A stretch of 64,000 bases of DNA from Lineus longissimus (taxonomy: Eukaryota > Nemertea > Pilidiophora > Heteronemertea > Lineidae). Positions 19,387 through 29,835 of this stretch are shown one piece after another. Position 1 is the stretch's first letter. Every line of letters begins with the position of its first letter. The DNA is taken from positions 6,827,001-6,891,000 of the forward strand of contig NC_088326.1 of assembly GCF_910592395.1 (NCBI RefSeq), written 5' to 3'. The notes beneath the pieces were generated by a model that did no database searches, had not been told where the DNA came from, and worked only from the letters and a program-made list of their open reading frames with translations. The translations under genes were made by a program, and so were the position numbers.

Positions 19387-20046
19387 ATGGATGGAGACAA
19401 CAAGGTTTATCCAGATTTAGGTCATTTAAACTCTGAAAGTCATTTAAACTATGAAAGGTCTGAAAAGCATACAGAAAGTAACCCTCAGGCTTTCAGACTA
19501 CAACAAATATGTGAGGTTAAGAGTTTCTTAGAAAGCGAGATTGAATTTAGAAGAAAGATATTTTCAAAGTACAAAAAAGCATTCAATGCAATTACTGGCA
19601 TTAGCCACTTCCTTAATTTAACTAGCGTAGCAGCCGGATCTGTTGGTGTTTCCGCTCTAGCTGGTGTCATCACGGCTCCGATAGGTTTAGCTCTGGGTGG
19701 CGTAACAATAGGTAGTGCCATTATTTCATCGGCCATAGGCTGGGAGAAAAAGAATATTCTAAGGAAAATTGAAAAGCATGAGAATATCAGAATGTTGGCA
19801 ATTTCAAAACTGAACACAATCAATGATTTGGTCAGTAAAGCCTTAACCGATTCTCACATATCTACAGATGAGTTTACTTTGATTCTCAAGGAGAAGGAGA
19901 AATACATTTCGATGAAAAATGCCATTAGGAAAAAACAAAGGGAGGCAAGTTCAGCTGTTGATGTAGAGTCTTTAAAGAAGACTTTTTTAGAAGAAGGAAA
20001 AAAACTGGCACAAACAGAGATGATAGAGAAACTGAAGTCACAGTAA
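19387..20046 (+). CDS. Conserved Polinton-associated protein with central hydrophobic segment
   Basis: 219 residues. N-terminal YPDL motif (residues 8-11), a helical region (QQICEVKSFLESEIEFRRKI), a long Gly/Ala-rich hydrophobic stretch (about 75-117, containing VGVSALAGVITAPIGLALGG and VTIGSAIISSAIG), then a helical, charged C-terminal half with ISKLNTINDLVSKALTDSH. From memory, proteins with this layout accompany Polintons in cnidarians, echinoderms and molluscs. Function is not known to me; the hydrophobic hairpin suggests membrane insertion or perturbation. The YPDL is of the YPxL late-domain type, which in other viruses recruits ALIX; that link here is inference. The start is in TTAAATGG. 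Confidence 0.6.
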   Translation: MDGDNKVYPDLGHLNSESHLNYERSEKHTESNPQAFRLQQICEVKSFLESEIEFRRKIFSKYKKAFNAITGISHFLNLTSVAAGSVGVSALAGVITAPIGLALGGVTIGSAIISSAIGWEKKNILRKIEKHENIRMLAISKLNTINDLVSKALTDSHISTDEFTLILKEKEKYISMKNAIRKKQREASSAVDVESLKKTFLEEGKKLAQTEMIEKLKSQ

Positions 20047-20056
20047 ATCAAACAGG

Positions 20057-20089
20057 ACTCGAGCTATGCTCTCAGGACAAAGTCCGACT
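20057..20089 (+). repeat. Double-hairpin element between convergent genes
   Basis: 33-bp copy with loops TAT and AAA and stems GAGC/GCTC and GGAC/GTCC. It lies 10 bp after the stop of the 19387 gene, outside coding sequence. Confidence 0.85.
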
Positions 20090-20216
20090 AAATAGTCATA
20101 ATCCTAATGTGGTGTATCACTATCACTATCACCATGACTTCGGTGTTAGGGGTGAATTTCCGCCAGTGCCACTACCATCAGCGCCACCATTTTCATTAGT
20201 TTAATAAAGATTTTGC

Positions 20217-20249
20217 ACTCGAGCTATGCTCTCAGGACAAAGTCCGACT
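20217..20249 (+). repeat. Double-hairpin element at the polymerase stop
   Basis: Identical 33-bp core to the copy at 20057. Its last base is part of the polymerase stop codon (20249-20251, minus strand). With the copy at 20057 it brackets the roughly 130-bp gap between the convergent genes. Confidence 0.85.
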
Positions 20250-23219
20250 CAAGCGAAGTTTGAATCGCTGTAATCTATGTAGCCTTCATAATACATTCCA
20301 AATGGTAACGTTCTTATTCCATCTTCAAGTATGAACCTCTTATCATCAAAAGGACTGAGGCTTTTTTTGTCAACTTCTTCCAAATAGATTTGGTGTTTAT
20401 CTGATCTTAAGTGTCTCATCTTGTGGTAAAATGACATACTCTTTTCAAGACAATCAACATAGTCATCAAATGAGATATCTCTCTTTACTACATTCTTGGC
20501 AATACCCTTTAATTTCTTAGAATCGTAATCTTTTGTCGAGCCTTGCTCTCCAGACATAGTTCTGGTCCTGTAAGCATACATCTTACTTCTCAGGGCAATG
20601 AATTCAGTCATCTCGACTCCTCCTAACTCATCCTTGAAATAACCTGGCACCTTCTTCTTACTGGTGTCATAGAGTGGATGATCTTTTGGATAATTACTGA
20701 AGTCAAAATAGTGTTTCAACTCCTTTAAGTCTTTAGTTAAGTCATCAGTATTAATGTTAAGTACAAAGGAATCTGTATCTAGATACAGTAGTTCAATATT
20801 TTTCTCACCAAAGTACGGTTGAAGAACTTCATAATAGAATTCATACATTAATAATTTAGACAATTCAAGTACTGAAGCTCCTATGTAGATTGGTTTGTTG
20901 AATTTCATTGATGTTTTCCTCATGCTAATAGCAGCATTCTGTTCGTCAAATACGCATATCGATGAAAACCTGGGATTGGCCATTACACTCCTGGCTCTCT
21001 CCCCGTCCGTTACCAATTCTATTCCCACCCTGTTCCTTACATTCTCACAAGTCTTTCCGTAGAAAGCATTATTCATGAGCTTGAAATAGTCTTTCTCAAA
21101 ATCAGTCTTAGAATCCATACGTCTTTTAGTATTAAAATCAATGTATGGTGCTAACCACTTTGATTGTTTAAAACATATAACACCGAATGAACCCTCTTAA
21201 GTATCATTCCGTGCTTGAGGTAAAATTGTAGCATTCTGTAATGCACTATGTAATTAGTTTTATCCTTTTGTGTTAGTATTAGTTTCTCTACATTTGATCT
21301 TTTATCATCGCCCAGTAACTCTCTCTGGTAAGGACTTAATTCATCATCTTCAATAAAGAGAGATTCGGGACAGAATGGAAAGTTCCTTGACTTAAATTTA
21401 ATATTTCCTGGATACTCCAAATCAACCTCTAAGAAGTAGCCTACTTCACTATCACTTGGAATTGCCATAATCTGCTCTTTACTGATAACATTCATGTTAA
21501 GTGGATCAATATCTATCATTTCAAAACTACCATAGGGTTGAGGTTCCATCATGGACCAGCCGTAGAGATTATTTGCGTCTACGTAGAGTAGTTTGTGGTG
21601 TTCATCTGCCTTGACATGTCTTGTTCCCATAACACCCGAAATTCCACCTCGTATTGCTTTCTCAAAAGTAAGTAAGATATTGGTATCAGTCAGTAGTTCT
21701 AGGTTTATTCCTGTGTACTTCAAACCAGCTTGCCAGGTTAGGCCTGGTGCCGAGTAACAGTGACATGGATCTATCTGAAAGTAGTTCAAATTGACATCCC
21801 TGAATTTCTCAAATAAATCAGCTAAAAGGATCACATCAGTTTTGAGGTAGAGGTCAATGAACTCACCGTGATTCCTGATCTTGAAATGATCCCATATTAC
21901 CTTAGCCTCATCATAGGCAGAATCAGGTGCCATTTCATTTTTCAATTCGTCAAAAAACATAGACTTTTCTAGGTAAGTGACATTGTAGCTTTCATGTGAT
22001 GTGTAAAAAGAGTAAGGTACTGAACCCTTCTTCCTCAATAGTTTTAAATCAATGGTATTTGGGAACTTCTGTCTCGTAATTTTAAAGTCATCATCCAGCA
22101 TTGATTTGGTTATGTTGTCTAAACTGGACTGCATGAATCTGTACGAGTCCAAAAACCTGAAACAACCCAACTGAAATGAGATGTATTCCTCTGCTGTTTT
22201 GGCAAGTAATTTCAGTTTCTTGTACTTCGGTAGTTTAGTCATTAAGTGTCAGTTCGTGGTTGGACCATGCAAAATGTGCTAAGGTGGTGTCCCACCAAAA
22301 TCAATGAAATTTGGTGGAGACATACCTCAGGGCTAAACTATAAAGAATATAAAATATGAGCAAATTCGATTCAGGGGTATGCCCAAATTTAGACTCGATA
22401 GTTTCAGGGCCCAGCGGGTGGCCATTTTTTCATGTACTTCAAGAGGTCATCTTTGAGTACTCATAGAAAAAAAACAGTTTTACCTGTGTTACTCCAACTT
22501 GGCAAGGTACTTTCCTATCATATTATCTACCTTTCCATAGAAGGTCATAAAAGATATTGGTAGCATAAGGGAGGAATGGCAAAAACCACACCCCCTACCC
22601 CGAAAAGGCCCACATGCCCATGTTCAGGGCCCATTTACCCGGCTTCTGCGGGTATTCAGATCATGTGACTTGCCAGGGATTACAGGCAGGACACATGCTT
22701 ACACAATCTGAAAGAAAATCCTTGCCCGCGGTTATCGTTAATGAGTGGTGGTCCTCTTACGTAAGACCATTAATAGGCCTTTTAGCACAATTTATACAGT
22801 GTTGCCATCTGTTGTCAACTTATAAAACTAAATTTTCATTCCACTTTGGCCAGATGATATTTTTCAACAGTGATGCACGACATGGGAGAATAAATGGCTG
22901 AAATGTAGGCCTACCTACAATGTAGGAGGAAACCAGAATATCCTGAAATCCTTTGTTCTTCCCATTTAGAGTCCGAAATTTATGGGATTTTCTTAGTTCC
23001 AGTCACTTGACGACCCAGGCTAGGGCCAAGACCTCTGAAGATGAGCTTTCTTCTTGCTGCCTCCAACATCAAGGCAATAAGCTGGCAGTCCTTGCGTAAT
23101 GTACTTAACTTGACATTTTGCTTCTCATTGGCATATTTCTATGCAACAGATAAACAAAAGGAAACCTTTTGTTTTTCAATACAAATCTACTATGTTTATT
23201 CTTTTATACAGACATGACA

Positions 23220-23490
23220 GACTTTTATTTTCAATATCCATGTACAAAATGAAATAATGAAGGCATTCAAGCTTCAAGCACTAAAAACACGACAGAAAAT
23301 ATTTTTGATACATACAAAATGAAATAATAAAGGCACCCAAACTTCAGGCACTGCAGACATGACAGAAAATGTTTTTGAAATATGTACAAACAAAATAATA
23401 AAGGCATTCAATTCAAGCTTCAAGCACTCATTACAGACATGATAAATAAACTAAGTTTGATTATGTACAAAAAGAAATAATAAAGACATC
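23220..23490. repeat. Degenerate tandem repeat of about 70 bp
   Basis: Three to four imperfect units share ACAAAATGAAATAATAAAGG, TTCAAGCTTCAAGCACT and GACATGACAGAAAAT words. It lies 3' of the C2H2 gene within the TTAA-flanked element. Confidence 0.7.
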
Positions 23491-23707
23491 CAAGTTTCGA
23501 GAACTATGTGCATGTAAGTGGCTTGGGTATAAGTAACTGGAATACTAGTAGTCAGTGACAAGTTTTGACAATGATGCTTATGTGCGATACTGGGACGAGT
23601 AAATAATGAACCATGTGAATACAATCTCCAGCATTATTATAATCACACATACCTAAACGTACCAAAATATTATTCTAATTTGTTCAATACATGTAATCTT
23701 CCCCAGT

Positions 23708-24505
23708 CTACAAATCAATTTGTTCAATGATCTCAGCACGCTGCTTGGACCTCGTCATCATTGAAGCTGCCAACTGGTGGTCATCCTCGGAGTACTTGTC
23801 CGCTGTCTCTCTCGTCAAACGCCCGCATTTCTGCTGGGCAGCAAGACGCGAGAAATAGCTACTGACTTGCTGGGTGGTCAGCCAATCATCCCTCTCAAAT
23901 TGGTTCTTAATCTTTTTGGCCACAAGGCCAGGGTTCTCCTTTTTGCCAGTGTTGGCACCTCGCATAAACTCTTCAAACAAGAAGTCCTTTACTTGTTGAG
24001 CAAATCGTTTGCTCTGTCGTGGAGCCTTCACCGCCCATCCAGCAGGAACAGGATTGGTTGCAGGCGACATATCAGAGTCTCCAGTCATCATGGGACGCGT
24101 CGTTGTTGTGACGTCTGATACCGTACTGGCCCACTTCCTAGCAATTGTGTCAAACTTCGTGTCGACCAAATCCAGAGAATGCTTGCCTGCAGCAATATGG
24201 AGATCAAGGTCCTCCTGGGTTTTGAAGGTTTTGCTGCAGGTCGGCTCCAAACAAGTAATGGTAACACTAACAGCCATAGTTACTGCAGACTGCCCAAGAG
24301 TACCAGCAAGGGTATTTGGACGCGCATACTCCACAGCAAAGGCCACTTTGGTTGTGTCCTGTGCCTTCTTGTTCTTCAACAGTGTCTTGTAGGAAAAGCG
24401 CTGTGGAGTACCAATCTTGTAACCACAGGTTACCTCTAGCCCATCATGCTGGTAGACAAAGTTAGTGAACTTTGTTACGCCTTGCCATGACAACCTCTCC
24501 ACCAT
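23708..24505 (-). CDS. C2H2 zinc-finger protein of a widespread invertebrate family (transposon cargo)
   Basis: 265 residues from ATG 24505, possibly the last exon of a longer gene. One C2H2 finger, CLEPTCSKTFKTQEDLDLH then IAAGKH, at about 84-108. The C-terminal region has FLFEEFMRGANTGKKENPGL and WLTTQQVSSYFSRLAAQQ, a pairing I know from a large family in corals and molluscs whose members often end in a FFSRLA-like helix. Function unknown. In this window it is carried by the TTAA-flanked element, while a gene of a companion family, the DDE-like protein, lies just outside the Polinton. Putative upstream exons (for example near 25080, after TTTTTCAG) could not be confirmed. Confidence 0.55.
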   Translation of the reverse strand: MVERLSWQGVTKFTNFVYQHDGLEVTCGYKIGTPQRFSYKTLLKNKKAQDTTKVAFAVEYARPNTLAGTLGQSAVTMAVSVTITCLEPTCSKTFKTQEDLDLHIAAGKHSLDLVDTKFDTIARKWASTVSDVTTTTRPMMTGDSDMSPATNPVPAGWAVKAPRQSKRFAQQVKDFLFEEFMRGANTGKKENPGLVAKKIKNQFERDDWLTTQQVSSYFSRLAAQQKCGRLTRETADKYSEDDHQLAASMMTRSKQRAEIIEQIDL

Positions 24506-26989
24506 AACCTCTTAGTGAATTTCTACCACTGCCATGTAGCAACCTTTGATGGAGCTGGCACAGTGTGCCTACCAGTTGATGTTGAAGGGAGAGGCTGTAA
24601 ACAGATCAGTGTGGAGGTGAAATTCAAGTTACAAAGACATTCAAGGCATGAAAATAAGCTTTTTGCTTCTGGAGCCAAAAACAGCTTCCAGAGTTTTAGA
24701 ATTTCTCAATTAAGGGAAGCTGTTTGGTTTTTTGCAGAAGCTGTTTTCAGCAAATATTTTCAGATTTATTTTGAAGAAATTGATGATTTCAGCTGTACTG
24801 CTCCAAAGGTAGACCTGTCAGAACAAATTGAAGTTATTATAAAAATACAACAAATTCAGCAATGGCGCGTACAATGGCCTTGGTATGCAGTCATTTGTTT
24901 GTTAGGTCTATACTTGTGGTGGTCGGGCCCTCTCTGCCTGCCGAAAGGGCCAATTCATCATGTTCATGAACTTGAAAGTACATTATGAATCTTACCTCTA
25001 GAAATGTCTGGGCCTGGGAGCTAAGGGAACCCTTCTTTTCTTCATTGTGTTGCTGTATGCAATCTCTACAAATCCCTGAAAAATATATAAAATACTTTAC
25101 GTTACAGTGTCATTCATGTCATGATATCAGGCATTACCCGATCTTTCAAACTCAATTAATTGGGGGAATAAAAGCTACTAACTGTACCATCGGGCCGAGG
25201 GCCTACTCGAGACCAAATTGACAAACGTATTTTTTAGATAAATCGTAGGCCTAAACAAGACGACATTTTAATCGGCAATGCTTACCTGACCCAACCGGCA
25301 ACAGCACGTTCCATGTTTCGTAGACTTCCCTGGAAGTTACACTACCGACACCGCGGTACGTTTTCCTCGTTGAGGATAATCGGTGAAGAGGGTGCTGGCA
25401 CTTCCTGGGGGACGTCCAACACAAACCCAATCTATAGCGATGGTAAGGGCATATTGTCTTTTCTCTCAACAAAGGGCTTTGCAAGTCGAAATGTCCTGAC
25501 CGAAGGGCAATCAGTTCCCATTCAGAATGCACAGTAGAAACTGCAGTGTGCAAACCTTTCAAATGCCGTCTCACATCCTTCGTGCACTGGTGCAAGGGTA
25601 CCACACTTACATCACCTGGATATTTTTTTCATTAGTTCACAATCATACGAGTTAGATACAGCAAAAAATGAACATCTTAGACCATGAAGAGCCGGGCTTT
25701 CTTGACTTTCCATGGCCATAATGGCATGAATGACTGAAACTTGTGTTTTGGTTGTTTTTTTTTCTCGTAAACGTCTGTGGACTAATTCCACATGGGCCGT
25801 GGCTATGCCAGCCGATGTCCGAGCCCTATTTTACCCCTTTTTGGGGTGGAGATGAGGGGACTATTGGATCCTACACTCCTATATGACGATGATGGTCATT
25901 TGAAACCCCTTCGATCCACATGCCGTAAACTGTCAAAAATAGGTTATAAGGCAATTGCATGAAAAAGTGCCACCTGTTGTGAAACAGTGGAACTATCACA
26001 AGAGTGGGAAAATATGGGTTCTTTGAGGACATACTATGAAAAAACTAAAACCGCGGGCAAGGTTTTGTTTTCGGCATATAATTGCATAATTCTTAACCTT
26101 TACTCCAAACCAAACATCATTGGCCTCACCCCCGCAGAAGATGAGGTTTTCGTCATGAAGTACTGCGTTGTTTTCACTGTTAGAGGGTAAGACCCTTTTC
26201 AGGGGGGTCTTGGCAGTAAACCCCCACCCCAAAAAAATTCAGACTACCATGAAATTATTCCTTTACAATCCCACTTTCATACTTTTATATGATATATTAT
26301 ATTTGTTTTGCATTCAAGCTGGAAAAAATCAAAATAAACAAGCATATTTTGCAGAGAAATAACTGCTTTTTTTATTAACAAAGGGCCAAAAACGTTTCGG
26401 TCCCTTATTCCTGTTCTGAGTGATTAATCGAGGAATCACTTCAGCAATCATCATCATGCCTTAGGGTCAACTTATGGTCAATATACGGGCCGGTTCTGTT
26501 CAACCCCCACCTTAGCACTTTTTGCAGATTTTGCATGGTCCATCCACGAACTGACACTTAAGTCTTTGATAAACAGGTGTGAATCATAATTACTAAGATT
26601 GTGAAAAAATACTGGAACGAACATGGCTTTATTTTCATTCAAATTGCATGAGCTGTGAGCAGCACCTCGATATCTACCACTGTAGTGATCGTGATCCTTG
26701 ACCTTGTCATATCCTAAAGGTTGATTACAGTAATAACATTGTGTTTCTAATTGATATCTCTGCCAGTCGGACTCATCTGTCATTGTTAGAGGAAAGTTAC
26801 AGTTCAATAAATTAGAGAATTGTTCTTCCAGCCTGATTAACCGTTTACAGAACACATCTACAACATCAGCACCCCTGTGAGACACATACTGGCTACTGTA
26901 AAGTTGTGGGTAGTCTGAGTGAACATAAACACCAACAGCTGATGCATGTTGTTTGAATAGTTTTTTAGTGGTAACAGTGGTATCTGTCT

Positions 26990-27021
26990 GAGGACGAAGT
27001 CCGACTCGAGCTCTGCTCTGA
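26990..27021. repeat. Double-hairpin element in polymerase B, Exo region
   Basis: Stem GGAC/GTCC with loop GAA, then GACTC, then stem GAGC/GCTC with loop TCT. The 5-nt gap is what a junction between two tandem 30-bp units would give. In frame on the minus strand (around SRARVGLRPQT), shortly after Exo I. Confidence 0.75.
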
Positions 27022-27505
27022 GTTGTGTTATCATTGACTGTTGTGCTTATCGCTTCGAAATCAGCATAGATTACAAAGGGAACTCTATTTTTAAATGAGT
27101 GTTTTTCAAATTTAAGCTGTGACCATTTACTGTTAGGTGGAGGCAGACTGATCTTACAGTAATCGTGTTCTCCACATTTCTTTTTATGATTGTCTAGTGA
27201 AGACTTCCTGTAAAAGTAATTCATGCATCTCCTGCAAAGATACACTCTATGAGCGAGTGACCTGAAGAAAAGATTGATGTCTCTTATGTACATGAAATGG
27301 TCCTTGAAATAGAGCAGATCAATGACATCATCATCGTCATAATTCTTGGACAGGTAGAGAGGTTCTAGTTTTGCGGCATAAATGCTTTTAGCCCATTCGT
27401 TCTCTAACTTGAACACATTAATTTTGAGATTATTATCACTCTCTATCTTAGGGATATCCTTTTGAATACATACAGGAAATGAGTCTATTTTGATATCAGT
27501 AGTTT

Positions 27506-27532
27506 TCGAACTCTGTTCTCGTGACGAAGTCA
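27506..27532 (+). repeat. Diverged double-hairpin element in polymerase B
   Basis: Stem GAAC/GTTC with loop TCT, spacer TCG, stem TGAC/GTCA with loop GAA. Both stems differ from the standard copy at paired positions, so pairing is kept. In frame on the minus strand (TSSREQSS). Confidence 0.75.
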
Positions 27533-27868
27533 TTTCTAGCATATCAGTAGTGATATTGAATGTACTCTCAGGATTTTCTTTTAGATATTTAGCGGCCAAT
27601 AAAGACCAGAGAAAACATTTATTGTCATTCGACTCCACATTGATTACAGCTTTTGTTTTAAATGGTAATTTAGTGTAATGACCACCTTTACACCTCTTGT
27701 AAGAACAGATGGTCATGTTACAAGACTCTATTTTGTTCAGTGTAAGTCCAGACCCTTGAAAGTAACTTTCCTCAATCTGTGTCTTAATGTAGTTTAACTG
27801 GTTGGTTATGGCATAAATTGCCTGGTTCCTTGAAATTATGCTTTCCATTGGAGACTGTATGGGGTGTG

Positions 27869-27928
27869 TCGAACTTTGTTCTCGGGACTTTGTCCTAGTC
27901 GAGCTATGCTCTCTGGACGTAGTCCGGG
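27869..27928 (+). repeat. Two tandem double-hairpin elements in polymerase B
   Basis: Unit 1: GAAC/GTTC (loop TTT), GGAC/GTCC (loop TTT). Unit 2, exactly 30 bp on: GAGC/GCTC (loop TAT), GGAC/GTCC (loop GTA). Both in frame on the minus strand. This copy defines the 30-bp unit length. Confidence 0.85.
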
Positions 27929-28390
27929 TTACACTTTCACCTTGACGATCAAACTGAGCAAATACTGATATGCTTATTTTGTGATGGTAATCATTGAGTT
28001 GAAATAATACCTCCTCTAATTTCTCTCTGTATTCATACACTTGTTTAGCTTCTCTGTCAATCTTCAAACTAATGGTGACTACAGGCTTGCCAAATTGTTT
28101 TACTATTTCTACTCCACTCACTTTCTTTATGCCATCTAGCTCCTTTTCCTCAAATGCAAGTTTCTTATCCATACTTTTAGTGATCAGCGATGGGGCTCGT
28201 GGTTGAGAAATAGGGACATAATCCGGATTTAATTTGGTCAGGTGACCTTTGGTTCTCCTGTGAATGGCCATATTATTGTATGATAGGTACTTGTCACATG
28301 TAGTGCAAAGTATTTTCTGATTCTTATCAGTCATTTTATTTATTAGACTAAAATTTATTAAATTCAATGAATCTCTTGAATTAAATAGAA

Positions 28391-29349
28391 ATGGACTTCA
28401 TAATCAGTGAACAAGAATGTAATGAAGCCAAATTTGAGTACTACTTAACAGACCAATTAGACATAAAATCCATTACTTTGAAATCGATAACCTTTTACAA
28501 TTCATGGTGGTCAAGCGATAACCTGCCAGCGAGTGCCCAAGTATTCATGTTTCTTTACGAAGAGTTTAAACTTAATAAAAAACTGAATGCAACCATAATA
28601 GAACAGTGCCTTGAAGTCATTAACCATACACCCGATGCGACGCCAGATGAATTTTGTAAGAATTTTTTAGTTAACCCCTCTATTAGAACAATAATAAAAA
28701 ACAGACAATCTACATTGCCATTCTCTCGACATTTTAGTTTAAGTGAGTTTTGTGAGGAATGGCAAACATACATAAAAGAAAATGGAATAAACTATGTGAA
28801 AATTTACTGTGATAACAATAATTACATAACCCTTGAACTTACAGAGGACAAATACTTTTACTTTAATAACAGATTTTATGCTATTGTAAATGATACACCA
28901 GCTGGCAAAACATTGCCTTTGTGGTAAATGAATGGTTCGGCTTTAAACAAACTGAATTCACCAAGAAAGGAAAATACTACTCCATAAGACCACTCAACTT
29001 TTACAGAAAATATCTATTCCTGCAAGCTAATTTGGTTGACAAAGCTAAGACCCTCTACAACAATAAACCATCTAACATTTTCTGCATCATACCTGTAGAA
29101 GATGGTGACCAAATAAAAATGCAGAGATACGAACCGAATTGTAAGAAAACGATAAATAAGTGTACTAATCACATAAAATTCGAAATCACTGATGAGAATG
29201 GTAAGCTAGTTAATTTCAGAGGAACAGAGGTTTCTTTAGAGTTAAGAATAGAGTTAAACTCTTGTGGTGAAGACAAGCACCTCGGACTCGAGCTCTGCTC
29301 TCAGGACGAAGTCCGACCACCTGATGAGATCATTCCATTAAAGGAATAG
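28391..29349 (+). pseudogene. Second penton-like minor capsid protein, frameshifted
   Basis: The first ORF, 28391-28927 (from ATG in TAGAAATGG), starts with strand-rich sequence including SITLKSITFYNSWW, the Polinton minor-capsid opening. The second ORF continues in the -1 frame from about 28921 to 29349 and ends with IKFEITDENGKLVNFRGTEV then SLELRIEL, closely parallel to the end of the gene at 15198. The combined length of about 317 is plausible. The break is a single-base-type shift near 28920, where the first frame stops at TGGTAA. It could be mutation, assembly error or programmed frameshift; no obvious slippery heptamer was seen. A double hairpin lies in frame near the C-terminus. Lies 24-57 bp from polymerase B, in the opposite direction. 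Confidence 0.6.
29286..29317 (+). repeat. Double-hairpin element in the second penton-like gene
   Basis: Stems GAGC/GCTC (loop TCT) and GGAC/GTCC (loop GAA). In frame; encodes residues around LELCSQDEVRP near the protein end. Confidence 0.85.
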
Positions 29350-29787
29350 TACATTTCTTCTCTTTAACTACAGGTTTAACAAGAGGGCTAATTGACCCCT
29401 TCCTGAGTGATCCCTTCATGACTGCTTCATTCAAGCCTGATCGCTGCTCTTTACTTACTTTTTTAGGAAGTTTCTTAAACATGATAAGTGCTGCTAAAAA
29501 AATGCACCTAAACCTACATAGACATAGGTATTACTGGTAGATTCACGCAGTGATACATCAGTATTTTGAGATTGTGGTTCTTCTTCCTCTACTTCTTCTT
29601 CCTCCTTTTCCACAACTCTGTTGTTTGGGGAGGAGTACTGTACTTTAAATGTCGTCTTATCCTTTTTTATCCTCTTAAATTCCTGAGATCTTCTACCCAG
29701 TTCTCTAGACCATGCTAATTGTTTCTCTGATCGAGGTTTCTTAGACACTGAAACTTTAGTAGTATCAGTTACAGTTTCAAGTTCCAT
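29330..29787 (-). pseudogene. Basic protein with acidic linker and C-terminal membrane segment, frameshifted
   Basis: From ATG 29787 (in ATAAATGG): a basic helix (RSEKQLAWSRELGRRSQEF) resembling N-terminal regions of small Polinton proteins, an acidic run (EKEEEEVEEEEP), then a hydrophobic start (TYVYVGLGAFF) that stops at 29494. A run of seven A at 29496-29502 lies just before the stop. In the frame reached by one extra base, the hydrophobic helix and a basic tail continue to a TGA at 29330-29332. A homopolymer error or indel is therefore likely. The extended end overlaps the end of the convergent penton-like gene by about 20 bp, matching the compact style of the element. Confidence 0.5.
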
Positions 29788-29835
29788 TTATCTTGGCCGA
29801 ATTAATTCGAACTATGATCTCATAACCAGGTTAAT

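Larger units (their letters stand above)
22246..26557. mobile_element. 4.3-kb DNA transposon at a TTAA target, inside polymerase B
   Basis: Flanked by TTAA on both sides (22242-22245 and 26558-26561). Ends are inverted repeats beginning GTGTCAGTTCGTGG, followed by TGGACCATGCAAAAT and GTGCTAAGGTGG with a small indel, about 45-55 bp in all. TTAA duplications are made by piggyBac, Kolobok and some Sola elements; GTGTCAG ends do not look like piggyBac. The host reading frame is phase-compatible across the target, so the insertion is the only lesion at this point. The cargo is a C2H2 protein gene at 23708-24505 on -. No clear transposase was recognised, so it may be non-autonomous. Stretches 22290-23200 and 25600-26480 hold no supported gene. 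Confidence 0.9.
20249..28334 (-). pseudogene. polB: Polinton DNA polymerase B (protein-primed type), split by a transposon and a frameshift
   Basis: N-terminal part 28334-26562: a zinc-finger-like start (LCTTCDKYLSYNNMAIHRR), a Cys pair (LCRRCMNYF), Exo I (VIYADFEAIS, about 27050-27070), a Cys/His block (CYYCNQPLGY, then DHDHYSGRYRGAAHSSC) and Exo II (FFHNLSNYDSHLFI). C-terminal part 22241-20249: motif A YVDANNLYG (about 21560), motif B KLMNNAFYGKTCENVRNR (about 21070), motif C YLDTDSF (about 20780) and the KMYAYR motif. Together about 1,250 residues, normal for Polintons. Breaks: a 4.3-kb element at a TTAA in the Exo region, and a one-base type frameshift at about 21150-21190, between motifs A and B. 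Several double hairpins lie in frame in the N-terminal half. The 28334 ATG lies in ATAAAATG; an upstream in-frame ATG at 28367 is less likely. Confidence 0.93.

Noticed and set aside
24515-24988. 157-codon ORF upstream of the C2H2 gene
   Set aside because: No domain, no splice or start support; it lies in probable intron or 5' region of the opposite-strand gene.
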